A stretch of 64,000 bases of DNA from NCBI GenBank assembly GCA_016722575.1, contig JADKIY010000002.1, forward strand, positions 124,001 to 188,000, given 5' to 3'. Position 1 is the stretch's first letter; every line of letters starts with the position of its first letter. The DNA is from Elusimicrobiota bacterium. GTDB lineage: Bacteria > Elusimicrobiota > Elusimicrobia > FEN-1173. Positions 34,040 through 43,011 of this stretch are shown one piece after another. Under the pieces are notes generated by a model. The model had not been told where the DNA came from. It saw only the letters and a list, made by a program, of their open reading frames with translations, and did no database searches. The position numbers were made by a program, and so were the translations under genes.

Positions 34040-34576
34040 TTAAAAGCGAATCAGCGCGGTCACGTCCAACGCCGGAAGCTTTGAACGCCCGCTGAGAAAC
34101 TCCAATTCGATCACGAAGGCCAGCCCCACGGCGTCGCCGCGGGCCTTCTGGACGAGCCGCACGACGGCTTCGGCGGTGCCGCCGGTCGCGAGCACGTCGT
34201 CGACAACCAACACCCGATCGCCCGGCGCGAGGGCGTCGACGTGCATTTCGAGCGTGTCCGTGCCGTATTCCAGGGCGTAGGTCGTGGAAATCGTCTCGAA
34301 GGGGAGTTTCCCCTTTTTTCGGACGGGGATCACGCCCACGCCCAACGCCTGCGCCACGGCCGAACCGAAAATGAACCCCCGGGACTCGATGGCGACCACT
34401 TTGTTCGCCCGAAGACGGCGGCCGGCGTCGGCCAGCAAGGCGATGGTCATTAAAAACGCGGGACCGTCGGACAAGAGCGGCGTGATGTCTTTAAACACGA
34501 TGCCCTTTTTCGGAAAATCCGGAATGTCCCGAATAAACCGCTTTAAATCCGTGGCCGGAGCGGTGGACAGCGCCAT
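34040..34576 (-). CDS. apt: Adenine phosphoribosyltransferase
   Basis: 178 aa. Salvages adenine with PRPP to AMP. The PRPP loop VLVVDDVLATGGTAEA, the N-terminal IRDIPDFPKKGIVFKDITPLL and VAIESRGFIFG are typical. It starts one base after the sigma-factor stop, so translation is probably coupled. Confidence 0.95.
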   Translation of the reverse strand: MALSTAPATDLKRFIRDIPDFPKKGIVFKDITPLLSDGPAFLMTIALLADAGRRLRANKVVAIESRGFIFGSAVAQALGVGVIPVRKKGKLPFETISTTYALEYGTDTLEMHVDALAPGDRVLVVDDVLATGGTAEAVVRLVQKARGDAVGLAFVIELEFLSGRSKLPALDVTALIRF

Positions 34577-34577
34577 G

Positions 34578-35408
34578 TCAAATCAACCCCATTCGCTGCG
34601 CCACGCGTCGAAGGCGCGCCAACCCGCGCTCCTCCAGCTGGCGAACCCGTTCCCGGGAAAGGCGAAGCTTTTTCCCCACCTCTTCCAAGGTCATCGGATC
34701 GCGGCCGGTCAATCCGAAGCGCATGTCCAAAATGCTTTTCTCCCGGGGCCCGATTTGGATGAGGGCGTGGGCCAGGTCGTCCCGAACGCGGAGCAGGGAA
34801 AAAATCTCGTCCGGCCCTTGGTCCGAGCGATCGGACACGATGTCCCGAATGAAAAGATTTTCGTCTTCGTCCAAGGGGGTGTCGAGACTGCCGACCGATT
34901 TGGCCGCCTCGTGGGCGTCGATGATGCTTTTGATCTGCCGGGCGGACAAATTCAACTTCTTGCCCATTTCCTGCAGGGTCGGGTTGCGGCCCAGGCTGAT
35001 GGACATCCGGTCCCACTCCCGCAGCCATTTTCGAAGGGCCTCGAGGGCGTGCGGCGGGATGCGAATGGTTTTGGACTGTTCGTCGTAGGCGCGACGGACG
35101 GCCTGTTCGATCCAATAGGCCGCGTACGTCGAAAACCGGAAACCGCGTTTGGGATCGAATTTATCCACCGCGTGCATCAGACCCAAATTCCCCTCCTCGA
35201 TTAAATCGAGAAAGTCCACGCCGGGGCGGTAATATTTTTTTGCGATCGGTATGACGAGCCGGAGATTGGTTTCGACGATGCGTCGTTTGGCCTTTTTGTC
35301 GCCCCGCTTCGCCGCGCGCCAGAGGGCGGACACATCGTCTTTGGAAACATCCTGAAGGCGCTTTACGCCGTGAAAATAGAGGGTTACCGCGTCCAAGCTT
35401 TCTCTCAT
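34578..35408 (-). CDS. RNA polymerase sigma factor, sigma-70 family (RpoD/RpoS-like)
   Basis: 276 aa. Region 1.2 (DAVTLYFHGVKRL), region 2 (NLRLVIPIAKKYY, DLIEEGNLGLMHAVDKFD, FSTYAAYWIEQAVRRA), region 3 and region 4 (LTLEEVGKKLRLSRERVRQLEERGL) are all present. The long acidic region 1.1 of a primary sigma factor is absent, so this is probably a group 2 or RpoS-like alternative factor. GGGAGG lies upstream of the ATG. Neighbours are acylphosphatase and apt. Confidence 0.9.
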   Translation of the reverse strand: MRESLDAVTLYFHGVKRLQDVSKDDVSALWRAAKRGDKKAKRRIVETNLRLVIPIAKKYYRPGVDFLDLIEEGNLGLMHAVDKFDPKRGFRFSTYAAYWIEQAVRRAYDEQSKTIRIPPHALEALRKWLREWDRMSISLGRNPTLQEMGKKLNLSARQIKSIIDAHEAAKSVGSLDTPLDEDENLFIRDIVSDRSDQGPDEIFSLLRVRDDLAHALIQIGPREKSILDMRFGLTGRDPMTLEEVGKKLRLSRERVRQLEERGLARLRRVAQRMGLI

Positions 35409-35423
35409 GATCCTCCCGCCGAG

Positions 35424-35699
35424 TCAACCCGCGATGTCAAAACCGTGATCCCGCGCCCCGCCGGCCGAACACCGAACGGCGTCGACCCGCTCCACCCGCG
35501 CCCAGGGGTGCGCGGTTTGAAGGCGCGCCAGCAATCCATCGAGCGACGCCGGGGGCCCCTCGGCTTCCGCCAAAACGCTGCCGTCGGGCTCGTTGCGCAC
35601 CCAACCGAGAATCCCGCGTTCCGAGGCTTCCCGCTGGCAAAAAGCGCGAAACCCCACGCCCTGCACGCGCCCAAAAAACCGCCAACGCACACGTTCCAC
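35424..35699 (-). CDS. acyP: Acylphosphatase
   Basis: 91 aa. The catalytic signature GRVQGVGFR, with its Arg, and GWVRNEPDGSV, with the conserved Asn, are intact. It hydrolyses acyl phosphates. The frame is open further upstream, but that part overlaps tRNA-Pro, so the GTG at 35699 is taken as the start. Confidence 0.93.
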   Translation of the reverse strand: MERVRWRFFGRVQGVGFRAFCQREASERGILGWVRNEPDGSVLAEAEGPPASLDGLLARLQTAHPWARVERVDAVRCSAGGARDHGFDIAG

Positions 35700-35727
35700 G
35701 ATGCCGCCTTTCGGCTTCTCCCGGATC

Positions 35728-35800
35728 TCGGGGTGCAGGGACTTGAACCCTGGACCTCTTGGTCCCGAACCAAGCGCGCTACCAGCTGCGCTACACCCCG
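35728..35800 (-). tRNA. tRNA-Pro (CGG)
   Basis: 73 nt cloverleaf with acceptor CGGGGTG/CACCCCG, D arm GCGC/GCGC, anticodon stem CTTGG/CCAAG, loop TTCGGGA (anticodon CGG), T arm CAGGG-TTCAAGT-CCCTG and discriminator A. CCA is not encoded. Confidence 0.95.
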
Positions 35801-35816
35801 GGATCCGGCAGTGCCG

Positions 35817-36653
35817 TTAGGAGCCTTCCCAAACCGGTTCAAAACAATACCATTGCTCGGCGTGTTGGGCCAGGTATTTTCCCAATACTTGGGCCATCTT
35901 GTCCAATAGAATTTGCACCGCGGCGTGGCCCTTGCCGGTGGGCCAGATGGGATCTTCCACCACCACCCGGTAACGCCCGGGGCCTTCCATCAAAACGAAC
36001 CCCGGCACGAGGGGCGCGCCCGATCGCGCGGCGAACAAAAAGGGCCCCCGGGGAAGCCGGGCGGGACGTCCGCAGAGGCTCACGATTTCCCCCGCTTCGC
36101 CGAACGGGCGATCGGCCAATATCGCCACGGATTCGCGCCGCTCCAAAACCCGCGCCACGCCCAGGGCCGCGCCTTTTCCAACGGCCAAATAATTCAAACC
36201 CGGCGCCCGCCGTTCTTGAATGTATTTTTGCATGGCCTTGGACGTGTAGGGTTGATACACCGCCGTCACCGGCCAACCCCAACCGGCGAGCACCCGCCCG
36301 CCGAGTTCCCAGTTTCCCAAATGCGACGTCAGGAAAATCGTCCCGTGGCCGTGTCGGCGCGCCTCTTCGGCCTTCTCGCGGCCCTCCACGCGGATATTCA
36401 CCGGCGGATGAGCCAGAAAATCCGAAAGGGTCATGCCGAAATTCTCAAACACCCGCTCCACGCGATAGCGGGTTCCGGCCCAGGCGTTGATCACCGCCAG
36501 GTTTTTTTCCACGGCGACCCGTTTGTCCGGAAACAGCCGGCTCACCCCCCGCCCGATGGCGGAAGCGCAAGCGTAGCGGGGTCCGTCGGGAAGTTGGCGC
36601 ACCGTCCGGCTGGCGCCGGCCAATCCCAGGGCCCACAGGGGTTCCCAGTTCAT
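35817..36653 (-). CDS. Lipid A biosynthesis (LpxL/HtrB-type) acyltransferase
   Basis: 278 aa. The catalytic HxxxxD/E motif is in FLTSHLGNWELGG, and VAILADRPFGEAG and RLPRGPFLFAARSGAPLVPGF follow the LPLAT pattern, with a C-terminal EQWYCFEPVW segment as in LpxL-type enzymes. It transfers acyl chains in the inner leaflet, probably to lipid A. The ATG at 36653 overlaps the glycosyltransferase stop as ATGA; a longer open frame upstream is shadow. It implies an LPS-bearing outer membrane. Confidence 0.87.
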   Translation of the reverse strand: MNWEPLWALGLAGASRTVRQLPDGPRYACASAIGRGVSRLFPDKRVAVEKNLAVINAWAGTRYRVERVFENFGMTLSDFLAHPPVNIRVEGREKAEEARRHGHGTIFLTSHLGNWELGGRVLAGWGWPVTAVYQPYTSKAMQKYIQERRAPGLNYLAVGKGAALGVARVLERRESVAILADRPFGEAGEIVSLCGRPARLPRGPFLFAARSGAPLVPGFVLMEGPGRYRVVVEDPIWPTGKGHAAVQILLDKMAQVLGKYLAQHAEQWYCFEPVWEGS

Positions 36654-37783
36654 CGCGGACCGCGTTCCATCAGAGCGCGGATCGCCTCGGCGGCGTCGTA
36701 CGCCGCCCGGGGACGGGCCAGCGGCCGGCCGTTTTCCCGAAGGCGGTCCAATCGTTGGCGGTTGGACAAAAGTTGTTGGGCCAGACGGGTCAGGTCCTCC
36801 AAGGTGTCGGCGCGCTCCGCCGCCCCGTACCGCAGCAGGTGCTCGGCGTTTCGTTCTTCCTGGCCGGGGATGGGCTGAATGATGATCATGGGCAGGCCCT
36901 TGGCCAAGGACTCCGCCGTGGTCAAACCGCCGGATTTTGAAATCAGCAAATCCGCCGCGTCCATGAGACGATGAATCGTCCGGATTTGACCCATGACGCG
37001 AACGGAGCGGTCTTCGGCAAAGCGCCGATGCATCTTGCCGAGCAGCCGTCGATTGGAACCGCAAACGGCGATCACCTGGGGGGCCGCCGGCAGGCGTCGC
37101 AAGGAACTCACCACGTCTTCCATGGGACCCAACCCGTAATTGCCTCCCATCACCAGGACCGTCGAACGCTGGGGGGCCAAGCCCAGGGCCATTCGTTCGG
37201 CCCGCTTGTCGCCCGGAAGGCCGAAATGGGGGTCGATGGGGATGCCCGTCACGCGAATCCGGGCTTCGGGGACGCCCACCCGGGTCATTTTTCGCCGCAC
37301 TTCCTCGCTGGGCACCAGATAGAGATCGACCTGCGGGGAAATCCAATAATTGTGAACGCCGAAATCGGTCAAAACGCCGACCAAGGGCAGTTTGATTTTC
37401 CCGCGCTCCTTGAGCGCCGCCAGGAGCCCCACGGGAACGGCCTGGGTGCACACCAAGCATCGGGGGCGGAACCCCCGGAGGACCTCGACGATCCGTCCCG
37501 TGTTGAACACGTTCAGAAGTTCGCGAAGGTCCCGGGTGGCTTTTTCAATGTGGGGATTGTCGTAAAGGAAATCCCACAATTGGGGCGCGAATTTCAAGAC
37601 CTGCAAATAGAGTTTTGAAACGATTTTCCCCAGGACGGGGTTGGCGTAGCTGATGGAATTGACCCCCTCGCATTCAATCGCAGGGTGGCCGTGGCGAAGA
37701 ACCGACATGACGGCTTCGGCCGCGCGCCGGTGCCCGCTGGCGGGCGAGATGTAACAGAAGAGGACACGCTTGGGAATCGACAA
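36650..37783 (-). CDS. MGDG synthase/UgtP-type glycosyltransferase
   Basis: 377 aa GT28/GT-B enzyme. The N-terminal YISPASGHRRAAEAVM and the MGDG-synthase-like region TDFGVHNYWISPQVDLYLVPSEE, shortened here to TDFGVHNYW, are typical, as is LISKSGGLTTAESLAKGLP in the sugar-nucleotide site. These enzymes glycosylate diacylglycerol or related lipids; the acceptor is not certain. Start TTG lacks a clear Shine-Dalgarno. Overlaps the lipid acyltransferase gene. Confidence 0.85.
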   Translation of the reverse strand: MSIPKRVLFCYISPASGHRRAAEAVMSVLRHGHPAIECEGVNSISYANPVLGKIVSKLYLQVLKFAPQLWDFLYDNPHIEKATRDLRELLNVFNTGRIVEVLRGFRPRCLVCTQAVPVGLLAALKERGKIKLPLVGVLTDFGVHNYWISPQVDLYLVPSEEVRRKMTRVGVPEARIRVTGIPIDPHFGLPGDKRAERMALGLAPQRSTVLVMGGNYGLGPMEDVVSSLRRLPAAPQVIAVCGSNRRLLGKMHRRFAEDRSVRVMGQIRTIHRLMDAADLLISKSGGLTTAESLAKGLPMIIIQPIPGQEERNAEHLLRYGAAERADTLEDLTRLAQQLLSNRQRLDRLRENGRPLARPRAAYDAAEAIRALMERGPR

Positions 37784-37878
37784 GGGTGGACGGCGTTCTA
37801 AGCTCGGATTGGCGCTTTCAAAAGGAAAGAACGCCCACAGCGATCATCGGTCGTCCTTCCGGAACCTTTAAAAAAATA

Positions 37879-37950
37879 TCGGGGCGGTGGGGATTGAACC
37901 CACGACCTCTCGCACCCCAAGCGAGTGCGCTACCACTACGCTACGCCCCG
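37879..37950 (-). tRNA. tRNA-Pro (GGG)
   Basis: 72 nt cloverleaf: acceptor CGGGGCG/CGCCCCG, anticodon stem CTCGC/GCGAG, loop TTGGGGT (anticodon GGG), T arm GTGGG-TTCAATC-CCCAC, discriminator A. CCA is not encoded. Confidence 0.95.
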
Positions 37951-37981
37951 AAAATTTATATGGCCATTCGCCCGCGCGGGC

Positions 37982-38368
37982 TTAGGACTTTGAATCCACC
38001 GAAAGAGGCCTTTTCAACTCGCTCAACAGTTCGGCCATGTCGCGCTTCAGTTCCTTCAAAACTTCAACGGCGGCGGAAGTTTCCTTAAAAGCCAGGGGGA
38101 TCTGCTCGGCGCCGCGCCGGTTTTGGGCGCGAAGTTCTTTCTTCGCCCCCTCGAGCGTCAACCGTCGGTCTTCCACCAATTCCCGAATGCGCCCAATGGT
38201 TTCGACGTCCCGTCGGCCGAACCGCCGATGGCCCGTGCCCCGACGCGCCGGCCGGACCAGGCCGAAAGCGCGTTCCCAATAACGCAGAACATGGGGTTTG
38301 ACGCCGGAGAGGCGCGACACTTCGCCGATGGAAAAATATTCCTTGTCCGGCGGTATCGTCAACAACAT
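37982..38368 (-). CDS. MerR family transcriptional regulator
   Basis: 128 aa. An N-terminal winged helix (FSIGEVSRLSGVKPHVLRYWE, key part HVLRYWERAFG, and GHRRFGRRDVETI) is followed by a helical region and an amphipathic C-terminal coil, with no Cys-rich effector site. This short type resembles the MerR-like regulators common near ihf/hup genes. A 13-bp palindrome overlaps its start codon and a promoter abuts it, so self-regulation is plausible. Confidence 0.88.
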   Translation of the reverse strand: MLLTIPPDKEYFSIGEVSRLSGVKPHVLRYWERAFGLVRPARRGTGHRRFGRRDVETIGRIRELVEDRRLTLEGAKKELRAQNRRGAEQIPLAFKETSAAVEVLKELKRDMAELLSELKRPLSVDSKS

Positions 38369-38375
38369 TGTTGTA

Positions 38376-38404
38376 ATTAAACCAAAATCGGGAAGTCATT
38401 ACAA
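38376..38404 (-). promoter_or_regulatory. Promoter of the MerR gene, leaderless type
   Basis: TTGTAA (38404-38399), 17-bp spacer, TTTAAT (38381-38376), then seven bases and the ATG at 38368. The palindrome ACAACA-T-TGTTGT (38362-38374) covers the start site and start codon. Confidence 0.6.
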
Positions 38405-38484
38405 CGCGTTTTTTCGGGCCCGGCCAACGAATCGACGAGGGGGCCCCGACCGCCCGACGAAAACAAGGCGGGCGCCTCGTCCCG

Positions 38485-39228
38485 TTACGAAAGGGCGGAC
38501 GAGCCGGCGCCTCGCCGGACCAAATACGCCTTTCGGCGGGCCGTCGCCAGACGTTCAATGGCGTAACGAAGGGCCGTTCGGGGCATTTGAGGACCGTGCC
38601 GGTCCAGAAAATCCGTCAGGCACCTTTCCGAACAACGCTTTCCCACCTCCCGCAACATCCACCCCACGGCCTTGTGAATTAAATCGTGCTTGTCCGAGAG
38701 CAAACGTTCGGCGATGCGGATCGCCGGCCGGGGATCGCCCTTTTTTGTGAAATGAAAAGTCGCGATCATGGCCACCCGGCGGGTCCACAAATGCTTGGAC
38801 CGGGCCAACCGGTCCAGAAGCGCCGAGGATTTCCCCTCCAACGCCTCGCCGACCAACGTCGCCGCGGAACTATCCACCAGGTCCCAATTATTGACCCGGC
38901 GCAGGCGACGAAGATAGAACCGATGAAGGCGGAACCGCTCGCGCGGAAGGGCTTTATGAAATTGAATCAACAGGACGAACAGGGCCGTCAATCGTTCTTC
39001 GTGCACGGGGCTTTTTAAAAGTTCGGCGATCGAGGCCCGCGGCAGGGCGCCATGGGCTTTGGCGATGCGGCGCTGTTCCGGCACCGGGACGCCCAAAAAA
39101 CGGTCGCCGGCGCCGTAGTCCCCCGGCCCCGTTTTGAAGAAGCTCGACAGGATAGGTATTTTTTCGGCCCGCGCGGCGCGCCGCAGGGCCCGCCGCAGGT
39201 CGGACGCCCCCGGAACGGGGACGGTCAT
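38485..39228 (-). CDS. DNA alkylation repair protein, AlkD-like
   Basis: 247-aa HEAT-repeat glycosylase family. FLGVPVPEQRRIAKAH, NNWDLVDSSAATLVGE and HDLIHKAVGWMLREVGKR are signatures of AlkD, which excises N3- and N7-alkylpurines. Its start lies just after the HU gene stop, so the two may be co-translated. Confidence 0.9.
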   Translation of the reverse strand: MTVPVPGASDLRRALRRAARAEKIPILSSFFKTGPGDYGAGDRFLGVPVPEQRRIAKAHGALPRASIAELLKSPVHEERLTALFVLLIQFHKALPRERFRLHRFYLRRLRRVNNWDLVDSSAATLVGEALEGKSSALLDRLARSKHLWTRRVAMIATFHFTKKGDPRPAIRIAERLLSDKHDLIHKAVGWMLREVGKRCSERCLTDFLDRHGPQMPRTALRYAIERLATARRKAYLVRRGAGSSALS

Positions 39229-39229
39229 T

Positions 39230-39487
39230 TCAGAGCAAATCCTTGGCCATCTTGAATTTCACCCGCCGTCGCGGCGGGATCAACACCGGCTCCCCGGTGC
39301 GGGGATTGCGGGCGGGTTTGCTTTTTCGCATCACCACGTGAAAACTTCCAAATCCTTGGACGACCACCTTGTCGCCGTCGCGCAGCGCCTTGCGCATCGC
39401 CTCAAACAGCTGGGTCACCGCGGCCTTCGCTTCCAATTGCGTGCCCACCACGTTGGACACCACCGCCGCCAAATCCGCTTTATTCAT
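39230..39487 (-). CDS. HU/IHF family DNA-binding protein
   Basis: 85 aa. MNKADLAAVVSNVVG at the N-terminus and GFGSFHVVMRKSKPARNPRTG (key part GFGSFHV and ARNPRTG) are the HU body and DNA-binding arm. AGGAGG lies 10 nt before the ATG. It follows gpsA. Confidence 0.95.
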   Translation of the reverse strand: MNKADLAAVVSNVVGTQLEAKAAVTQLFEAMRKALRDGDKVVVQGFGSFHVVMRKSKPARNPRTGEPVLIPPRRRVKFKMAKDLL

Positions 39488-39501
39488 ACCGCCGTCGCCT
39501 C

Positions 39502-40533
39502 CTATTTATTCTTGACAAATTGTTCCAGGTGCTGCATTTCCTCCACGGGGGGCCGCGCCAACAGTTCCTTCACGGCCTCCCGGGCCGTTTTGCCTTCATA
39601 CAAGCAACCGTACAAAGCGTGAATGATCGGCACGTCGAGCCCGAACCGGTCGGCCAATTGCTTGGCGCTCTTGGCCGTCGGCAAACCTTCGGCCACCATG
39701 GTCATTTCCGCCAAGGCCTGGGGAACGGTTTTGCCCTGGCCGATTTTTTCACCAAACGCGCGGTTGCGGGAGTGGCGGGAGGTGCACGTCACGATCAAGT
39801 CCCCCAGGCCGGCCAAGCCGAAAAATGTGATCACCTGGGCGCCGCACGCCGCGCCGAGACGGGCGATTTCGTTCAACCCGCGGGTCATGAGGGCCGCCTT
39901 GGTGTTGTCGCCCATGCCCAACCCGTCGGACACGCCGCAGGCGACGGCGTAGACATTTTTCAATGCCCCCGCCAATTCCACGCCGATGAAATCCGGACTG
40001 GTGTAGACCCGCAGATGGTCGGTGTTGAACAGGGCGACGACCCGGTCCCGAAAGGGCTCGGGGCCGGCGGCGACCACGGCGGTCGGAAGGGATTTGGCCA
40101 CCTCCTCCGCGTGGGACGGCCCGGCCAGAACCGAGACGCGGTCCTTCAGGGCCGGGACTTCGTCGACGATCACCTCCGTCATCCGCTTCAACGAATTGTT
40201 CTCGATCCCCTTCGTCACGCTGACCGCCCAGGCCCCCGGGGCGAGCCGCCCGGTCGATCGAACGGCGCGGAACGTTTGACGCACGTATTCGGAAGGAACG
40301 GCGCTCAGCACCACCGGGCGACCGTCCAAGGCCCCGGCCAAATCGTTGGTCACCGTGGCCTTGGGGTGCAGTTCCAACTGCGGCATGAAGGAAAGGCGCC
40401 GGGTTTTCTGAAGGGATTCGGCGCGTTCCCGGTTGAACTCCCAGACCACCACGTCCCGACCTTGGCGGGCCAAATGATCCGCCAAGGTGGCTCCCCAGCT
40501 GCCACCGCCCAATACCGCGACGCGTTCCATCAT
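39502..40533 (-). CDS. gpsA: Glycerol-3-phosphate dehydrogenase [NAD(P)+]
   Basis: 343 aa. NAD(P) motif VLGGGSWGATLADHLA at the N-terminus, VSVTKGIEN, VLAGPSHAEEVA, GALKNVYAVACGVSDGLGMGDNTKAA with the catalytic Lys, and LAGLGDLIVTCTS. It makes sn-glycerol-3-phosphate for phospholipids. Start ATG overlaps the plsY stop (ATGATG). Together with plsY it supplies the first two steps of lipid assembly. Confidence 0.96.
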   Translation of the reverse strand: MMERVAVLGGGSWGATLADHLARQGRDVVVWEFNRERAESLQKTRRLSFMPQLELHPKATVTNDLAGALDGRPVVLSAVPSEYVRQTFRAVRSTGRLAPGAWAVSVTKGIENNSLKRMTEVIVDEVPALKDRVSVLAGPSHAEEVAKSLPTAVVAAGPEPFRDRVVALFNTDHLRVYTSPDFIGVELAGALKNVYAVACGVSDGLGMGDNTKAALMTRGLNEIARLGAACGAQVITFFGLAGLGDLIVTCTSRHSRNRAFGEKIGQGKTVPQALAEMTMVAEGLPTAKSAKQLADRFGLDVPIIHALYGCLYEGKTAREAVKELLARPPVEEMQHLEQFVKNK

Positions 40534-41141
40534 GGTGCCGCCCTGTTTTCCGCGTTCCCGAATCGAACCGGAGGTTCTTCCCCGCGCATCAAACGACGCA
40601 TGTTGGGAATGTGCTTGTAAACGACGAAAAGGCCGAGGATCAAAGCCAGGTTCCGTTCCGCGCTCGGCGCCCCCCGCCAAAAGGCGACCGCGGGAAGCGT
40701 CACCGCGGCCAACAACGAGCCGACGGAAACACGGCGCGACAATCCAAAACCGACCGCGAAGGCCAACACGGCGAAGAGCATGGGCCCCGGAAGGAGGGCG
40801 ATGAACACGCCGCCGGAAGTGGCCACCCCCTTGCCGCCCCGAAACCCCACCCAGGGCGACCCGCTGTGGCCCAACACCGCGGCCACCCCGACCGCCACGG
40901 GAACCAGCCCCCCCGGTCCAAATCGCAGGCAAAGAAAAACCGGGAGCCACCCCTTGACCATGTCGATTAGAAGCGTCGCAATCCCCGCGCCGCGACCCAC
41001 CGACCGAAAAACATTGGTGGCGCCGACGTTGCCCGACCCCACGGTCCGAATGTCGATCCCCCGCAGGGCCCGCCCCATCCAATAAGCCGTCGGCAGGGAG
41101 CCCAAGGCGTAGCCCAGCAGTATCCACACCCCCCCGATCAC
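40530..41141 (-). CDS. plsY: Acyl-phosphate:glycerol-3-phosphate acyltransferase
   Basis: 203-aa membrane protein. The three PlsY motifs are visible: GSLPTAYWMGR, GSGNVGATNVFRSVG, and GHSGSPWVGFRGGKGVATSGG. It acylates glycerol-3-phosphate using acyl phosphate made by PlsX, which is not in this window. It overlaps der upstream by 4 bp and gpsA downstream. Confidence 0.95.
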   Translation of the reverse strand: MIGGVWILLGYALGSLPTAYWMGRALRGIDIRTVGSGNVGATNVFRSVGRGAGIATLLIDMVKGWLPVFLCLRFGPGGLVPVAVGVAAVLGHSGSPWVGFRGGKGVATSGGVFIALLPGPMLFAVLAFAVGFGLSRRVSVGSLLAAVTLPAVAFWRGAPSAERNLALILGLFVVYKHIPNMRRLMRGEEPPVRFGNAENRAAP

Positions 41142-42469
41142 GCTTTGCCCCGTTTGAATTTGAGGTGAACGGGCGAGCCCGCGAAGCCGTAGGCGGCCCG
41201 GAAGGCCCGCTCCAAATGACGTTCGTAGGAAAAGTGAATGTCCGCCGGGTCCATGTTGGTCTTGATGACGATGGTCGGGGGAGCGACGCCCACCTGAGCC
41301 GCTCGGTAAAATTTAAGTTTTTGCCCGCCTCGGGAATAGGGCCGGTCCTGCACCAGGCGCCAAAAGAAGGCGGTCACTTCTTCGTCGTCCAACCGGCGGT
41401 GAAATTCCTCGTGGGCGGCGGCCAGGGCCTTCAGCAACGCGTCAACCTGTTCGCCGGTTTTGGCCGAGAGGAACACCAGGGGGCTGTAGGCCAAAAAGGG
41501 CATGCCGTCGCCGGCGCGGGAGCGGTAATATTGAATCGTCGGGCCGGTGTCGCTGATCAAATCCCACTTGTTGATCCCCACCACCGAGGCCCGGGCCTTT
41601 TCGTCGATCAATCGCCCCACCGCCACATCGCCTTCGGTCATGCCCGACGTCACGTCCACCAGGAGGAGCGCCACTTCGCAGCGGTCCAGGGCCCGTTCGG
41701 CCATGAGGCGGGTCAACCCCTCCAAGGCGTCCGCCTTGGATTTTTTGGCGCGGAGTCCGGCCGTGTCCACGAACACAAAGCGACGGCCGTCCCGTTCCAA
41801 CCGGGTGTCCACGGTGTCCCGGGTGGTGCCCGGCACGTCCGAGACGATCATCCGCTTCTCCCCCAACAGGCAGTTGACCAGGGAGGATTTTCCGACGTTC
41901 GGTCGCCCCACGATGGCGACCCGGATTTCGTCCTGGGACGACGGCGCTTCGGCGTCCGCGGGGCGGGGAATTTTCTCCTCGAGCATTTCCAGCAAACCGT
42001 TGATTCGCCGTCCGTGGGTCGCCGATATCCCCAGGAGCGGCGAAAAACCCAGACGCGCGAATTCGCCCGTGGCCGTGTCCCGGCGGGCGTCGTCCGATTT
42101 ATTGACCACCACGATCACGCGTTTTGATTGGGGTCGAAGGAGTCGGGCGAAGGACTGATCCGAGGCGGTGAGGCCCTCGCCCGCGTCCACCACCCACACC
42201 ACCGCGTCGGCCCGGCGGATCCACTCTTCCACCTGGGCCCGTACGGAGGTCAACACGTCGTCGTTGCCCGGGGAATAACCGCCCGTGTCGATGACGCGGA
42301 AGAGGCGTCCGTTCCAATGGCAGTCGCCCTCCAGCCAATCCCGGGTCGTTCCGGCGATGGGCGAGGTGAGGGCCCGGCGGCTTTCGCAGAGCCGGTTGAA
42401 CAAGGTGGATTTTCCCACGTTGGGGCGTCCGACGATGACGACGGTGGGAGGGGCGGCGTTCGCGCTCAT
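41138..42469 (-). CDS. der: Ribosome-assembly GTPase Der (EngA)
   Basis: 443 aa with two tandem G domains and a KH-like C-terminus. First domain: VGRPNVGKSTLFNRL, DTGGYSPG, NKSDDARR. Second domain: GRPNVGKSSLVNCLLGEKR, DTAGLRAKKSK, INKWDLI. It acts in 50S maturation. The ATG at 42469 overlaps the pgsA stop as ATGA; longer frames are shadow. Confidence 0.96.
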   Translation of the reverse strand: MSANAAPPTVVIVGRPNVGKSTLFNRLCESRRALTSPIAGTTRDWLEGDCHWNGRLFRVIDTGGYSPGNDDVLTSVRAQVEEWIRRADAVVWVVDAGEGLTASDQSFARLLRPQSKRVIVVVNKSDDARRDTATGEFARLGFSPLLGISATHGRRINGLLEMLEEKIPRPADAEAPSSQDEIRVAIVGRPNVGKSSLVNCLLGEKRMIVSDVPGTTRDTVDTRLERDGRRFVFVDTAGLRAKKSKADALEGLTRLMAERALDRCEVALLLVDVTSGMTEGDVAVGRLIDEKARASVVGINKWDLISDTGPTIQYYRSRAGDGMPFLAYSPLVFLSAKTGEQVDALLKALAAAHEEFHRRLDDEEVTAFFWRLVQDRPYSRGGQKLKFYRAAQVGVAPPTIVIKTNMDPADIHFSYERHLERAFRAAYGFAGSPVHLKFKRGKA

Positions 42470-43011
42470 CCCAGTTCCCCCAGCTTCCGCGACCCGATCC
42501 ACACGTAATCGACGGCGGAGAGCGTCGTCGCCAGAATCGTCGCCCCCAACGCCCAGGGCAAGACCCCCGCGCCCGGCACGGTCAAGGCCAGGACGACGGT
42601 GGCCATTTGAAGGAAGGTGGTGCCCTTGCCCAGCCAGCGGGGCTCCACGGTAAAGTTGCGGGTCAAAATATAAATCACGTTCCAGCCGATCAAGATGAAC
42701 AAGTCCCGGGAAAAAACCACCACGAACACCCACAGGGGAAACACCCGCAGGTGGGCCAAGGCCAAATAGGACGAGGACAATAAAAGCTTATCGGCGATGG
42801 GGTCCAAGTATTTGCCGAGGGTCGTTTGCTCCCCCCGCCAACGGGCCACCGCCCCGTCCAACACGTCGGAGAGCGCCGCCAAAAGGAAAATCAGGACGGG
42901 CCAAACCCGGGCGCCGCTCAACAAACCGATGATCACCACGGGGGTTAAGAGAAGCCGAACCAGCGTGATTCGGTTCGCCCAAGTCAAAGCGCGTCGCGGA
43001 TGTTTGGTCAC
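42466..43011 (-). CDS. pgsA: CDP-diacylglycerol-glycerol-3-phosphate 3-phosphatidyltransferase
   Basis: 181 aa with several membrane helices. The CDP-alcohol phosphotransferase signature is complete (SDVLDGAVARWRGEQTTLG, then KYLDPIADK). It makes PG-phosphate, the precursor of phosphatidylglycerol and cardiolipin. Start GTG at 43011 overlaps the hflX stop as GTGA; the additional upstream residues of the open frame fall inside hflX. Confidence 0.93.
   Translation of the reverse strand: MTKHPRRALTWANRITLVRLLLTPVVIIGLLSGARVWPVLIFLLAALSDVLDGAVARWRGEQTTLGKYLDPIADKLLLSSSYLALAHLRVFPLWVFVVVFSRDLFILIGWNVIYILTRNFTVEPRWLGKGTTFLQMATVVLALTVPGAGVLPWALGATILATTLSAVDYVWIGSRKLGELG

Noticed and set aside
35405..35842. 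145-aa ORF across acylphosphatase and tRNA-Pro
   Set aside because: It reads through a tRNA gene in another frame; the 91-aa acylphosphatase frame carries the catalytic motif.
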